Source: Deltaproteobacteria bacterium
GTDB taxonomy: Bacteria > Desulfobacterota > Desulfobulbia > Desulfobulbales > VMSU01
Assembly: GCA_021789795.1 (NCBI GenBank)
Contig: JAJYJA010000148.1
Span: 1 to 5,892, forward strand
Direction of reading: 5' to 3'
DNA length: 5,892 nucleotides
Shown: piece by piece, positions 5,751 to 5,892 of the stretch
Layout: every line of letters begins with the position of its first letter
Position numbering within the stretch: the first letter of the stretch is position 1
Notes under the pieces: generated by a model
The model's input: the letters and a program-made list of their open reading frames with translations, nothing else
Databases searched by the model: none
What the model was told of the DNA's origin: nothing
Program-made: the position numbers and the translations under genes

Positions 5751-5752
5751 GC

Positions 5753-5892
5753 ATGTCAATCAACAATGCCATCACCAAGACACTCGACAGCCGGATGTTC
5801 GGCGGCATCGTCGAGACCGGACGCTTGGCCCTGGATGTCAGCATGGAGCGCCAGGGGCTGATTCAGTCGAACATCGCCAACATCGAGACCCC
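5753..5892 (+). CDS. flgB: Flagellar basal-body rod protein FlgB (5' part, cut by window end)
   Basis: The ATG at 5753 opens a frame that runs off the window after 46 full codons, so only the N-terminal third or so of a usually 130-140-residue protein is present. The fragment ends in QSNIANIETP, which matches the conserved SNIANxxTPGY signature near the N-terminus of rod proteins. The residues before it (about 9-38) form the amphipathic helix typical of the axial family (LDSRMFGGIVETGRLALDVS). FlgB is exported by the flagellar type III apparatus and forms the proximal rod in the periplasm. FlgC shares a related motif (SNLAN), but NIAN with TP favours FlgB, which is normally the first gene of a flgB-flgC-fliE run. 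The strong ribosome binding site and sigma-54 promoter upstream support a structural operon starting here. Confidence 0.85.
   Translation, partial: MSINNAITKTLDSRMFGGIVETGRLALDVSMERQGLIQSNIANIET

Overview
The window comes from a GC-rich, flagellated Gram-negative bacterium. Four same-strand genes look like a flagellar regulatory locus leading into the basal-body operon: a FleQ/FlrA-type sigma-54 activator, an exported TPR protein, an FlrC-type response regulator, and the start of flgB behind a sigma-54 promoter. The style of the activators and the regulator-to-flgB order suggest a deltaproteobacterium in the broad sense (Desulfobacterota/Desulfuromonadota). That placement is inference; no marker here fixes the taxon.

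Layout: 1-158 is mostly AT-rich upstream DNA with promoter-like boxes. 159-902 encodes a NYN-domain (LabA/DUF88-like) putative ribonuclease with far lower GC than everything after it; it looks horizontally acquired. 903-1026 is a short spacer holding at most a 39-codon frame. 1027-2028 encodes a sigma-54 activator made only of an AAA+ core and a Fis-type helix-turn-helix. 2025-4124 encodes a roughly 700-residue secreted TPR protein and overlaps the previous gene by 4 bp. 4160-5584 encodes a receiver/AAA+/Fis response regulator of the FlrC/FleR type. 5585-5752 holds a pyrimidine-rich tract, a sigma-54 promoter with perfect core elements, and a strong ribosome binding site. flgB begins at 5753 and is cut by the window end.

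Likely working model (inference): in known polar-flagellar cascades a FleQ/FlrA-type activator switches on a two-component pair, and the FlrC-type regulator with sigma-54 RNA polymerase then drives basal-body/hook operons such as the one starting with flgB. All the parts except the kinase are here. The position where flrB (the sensor kinase) often lies is occupied by the exported TPR protein. The most interesting points are this kinase-less arrangement, the minimal activator with a GAFTHA instead of GAFTGA loop, and the foreign-looking NYN gene just upstream. I see no RNA genes, CRISPR array or complete mobile element.
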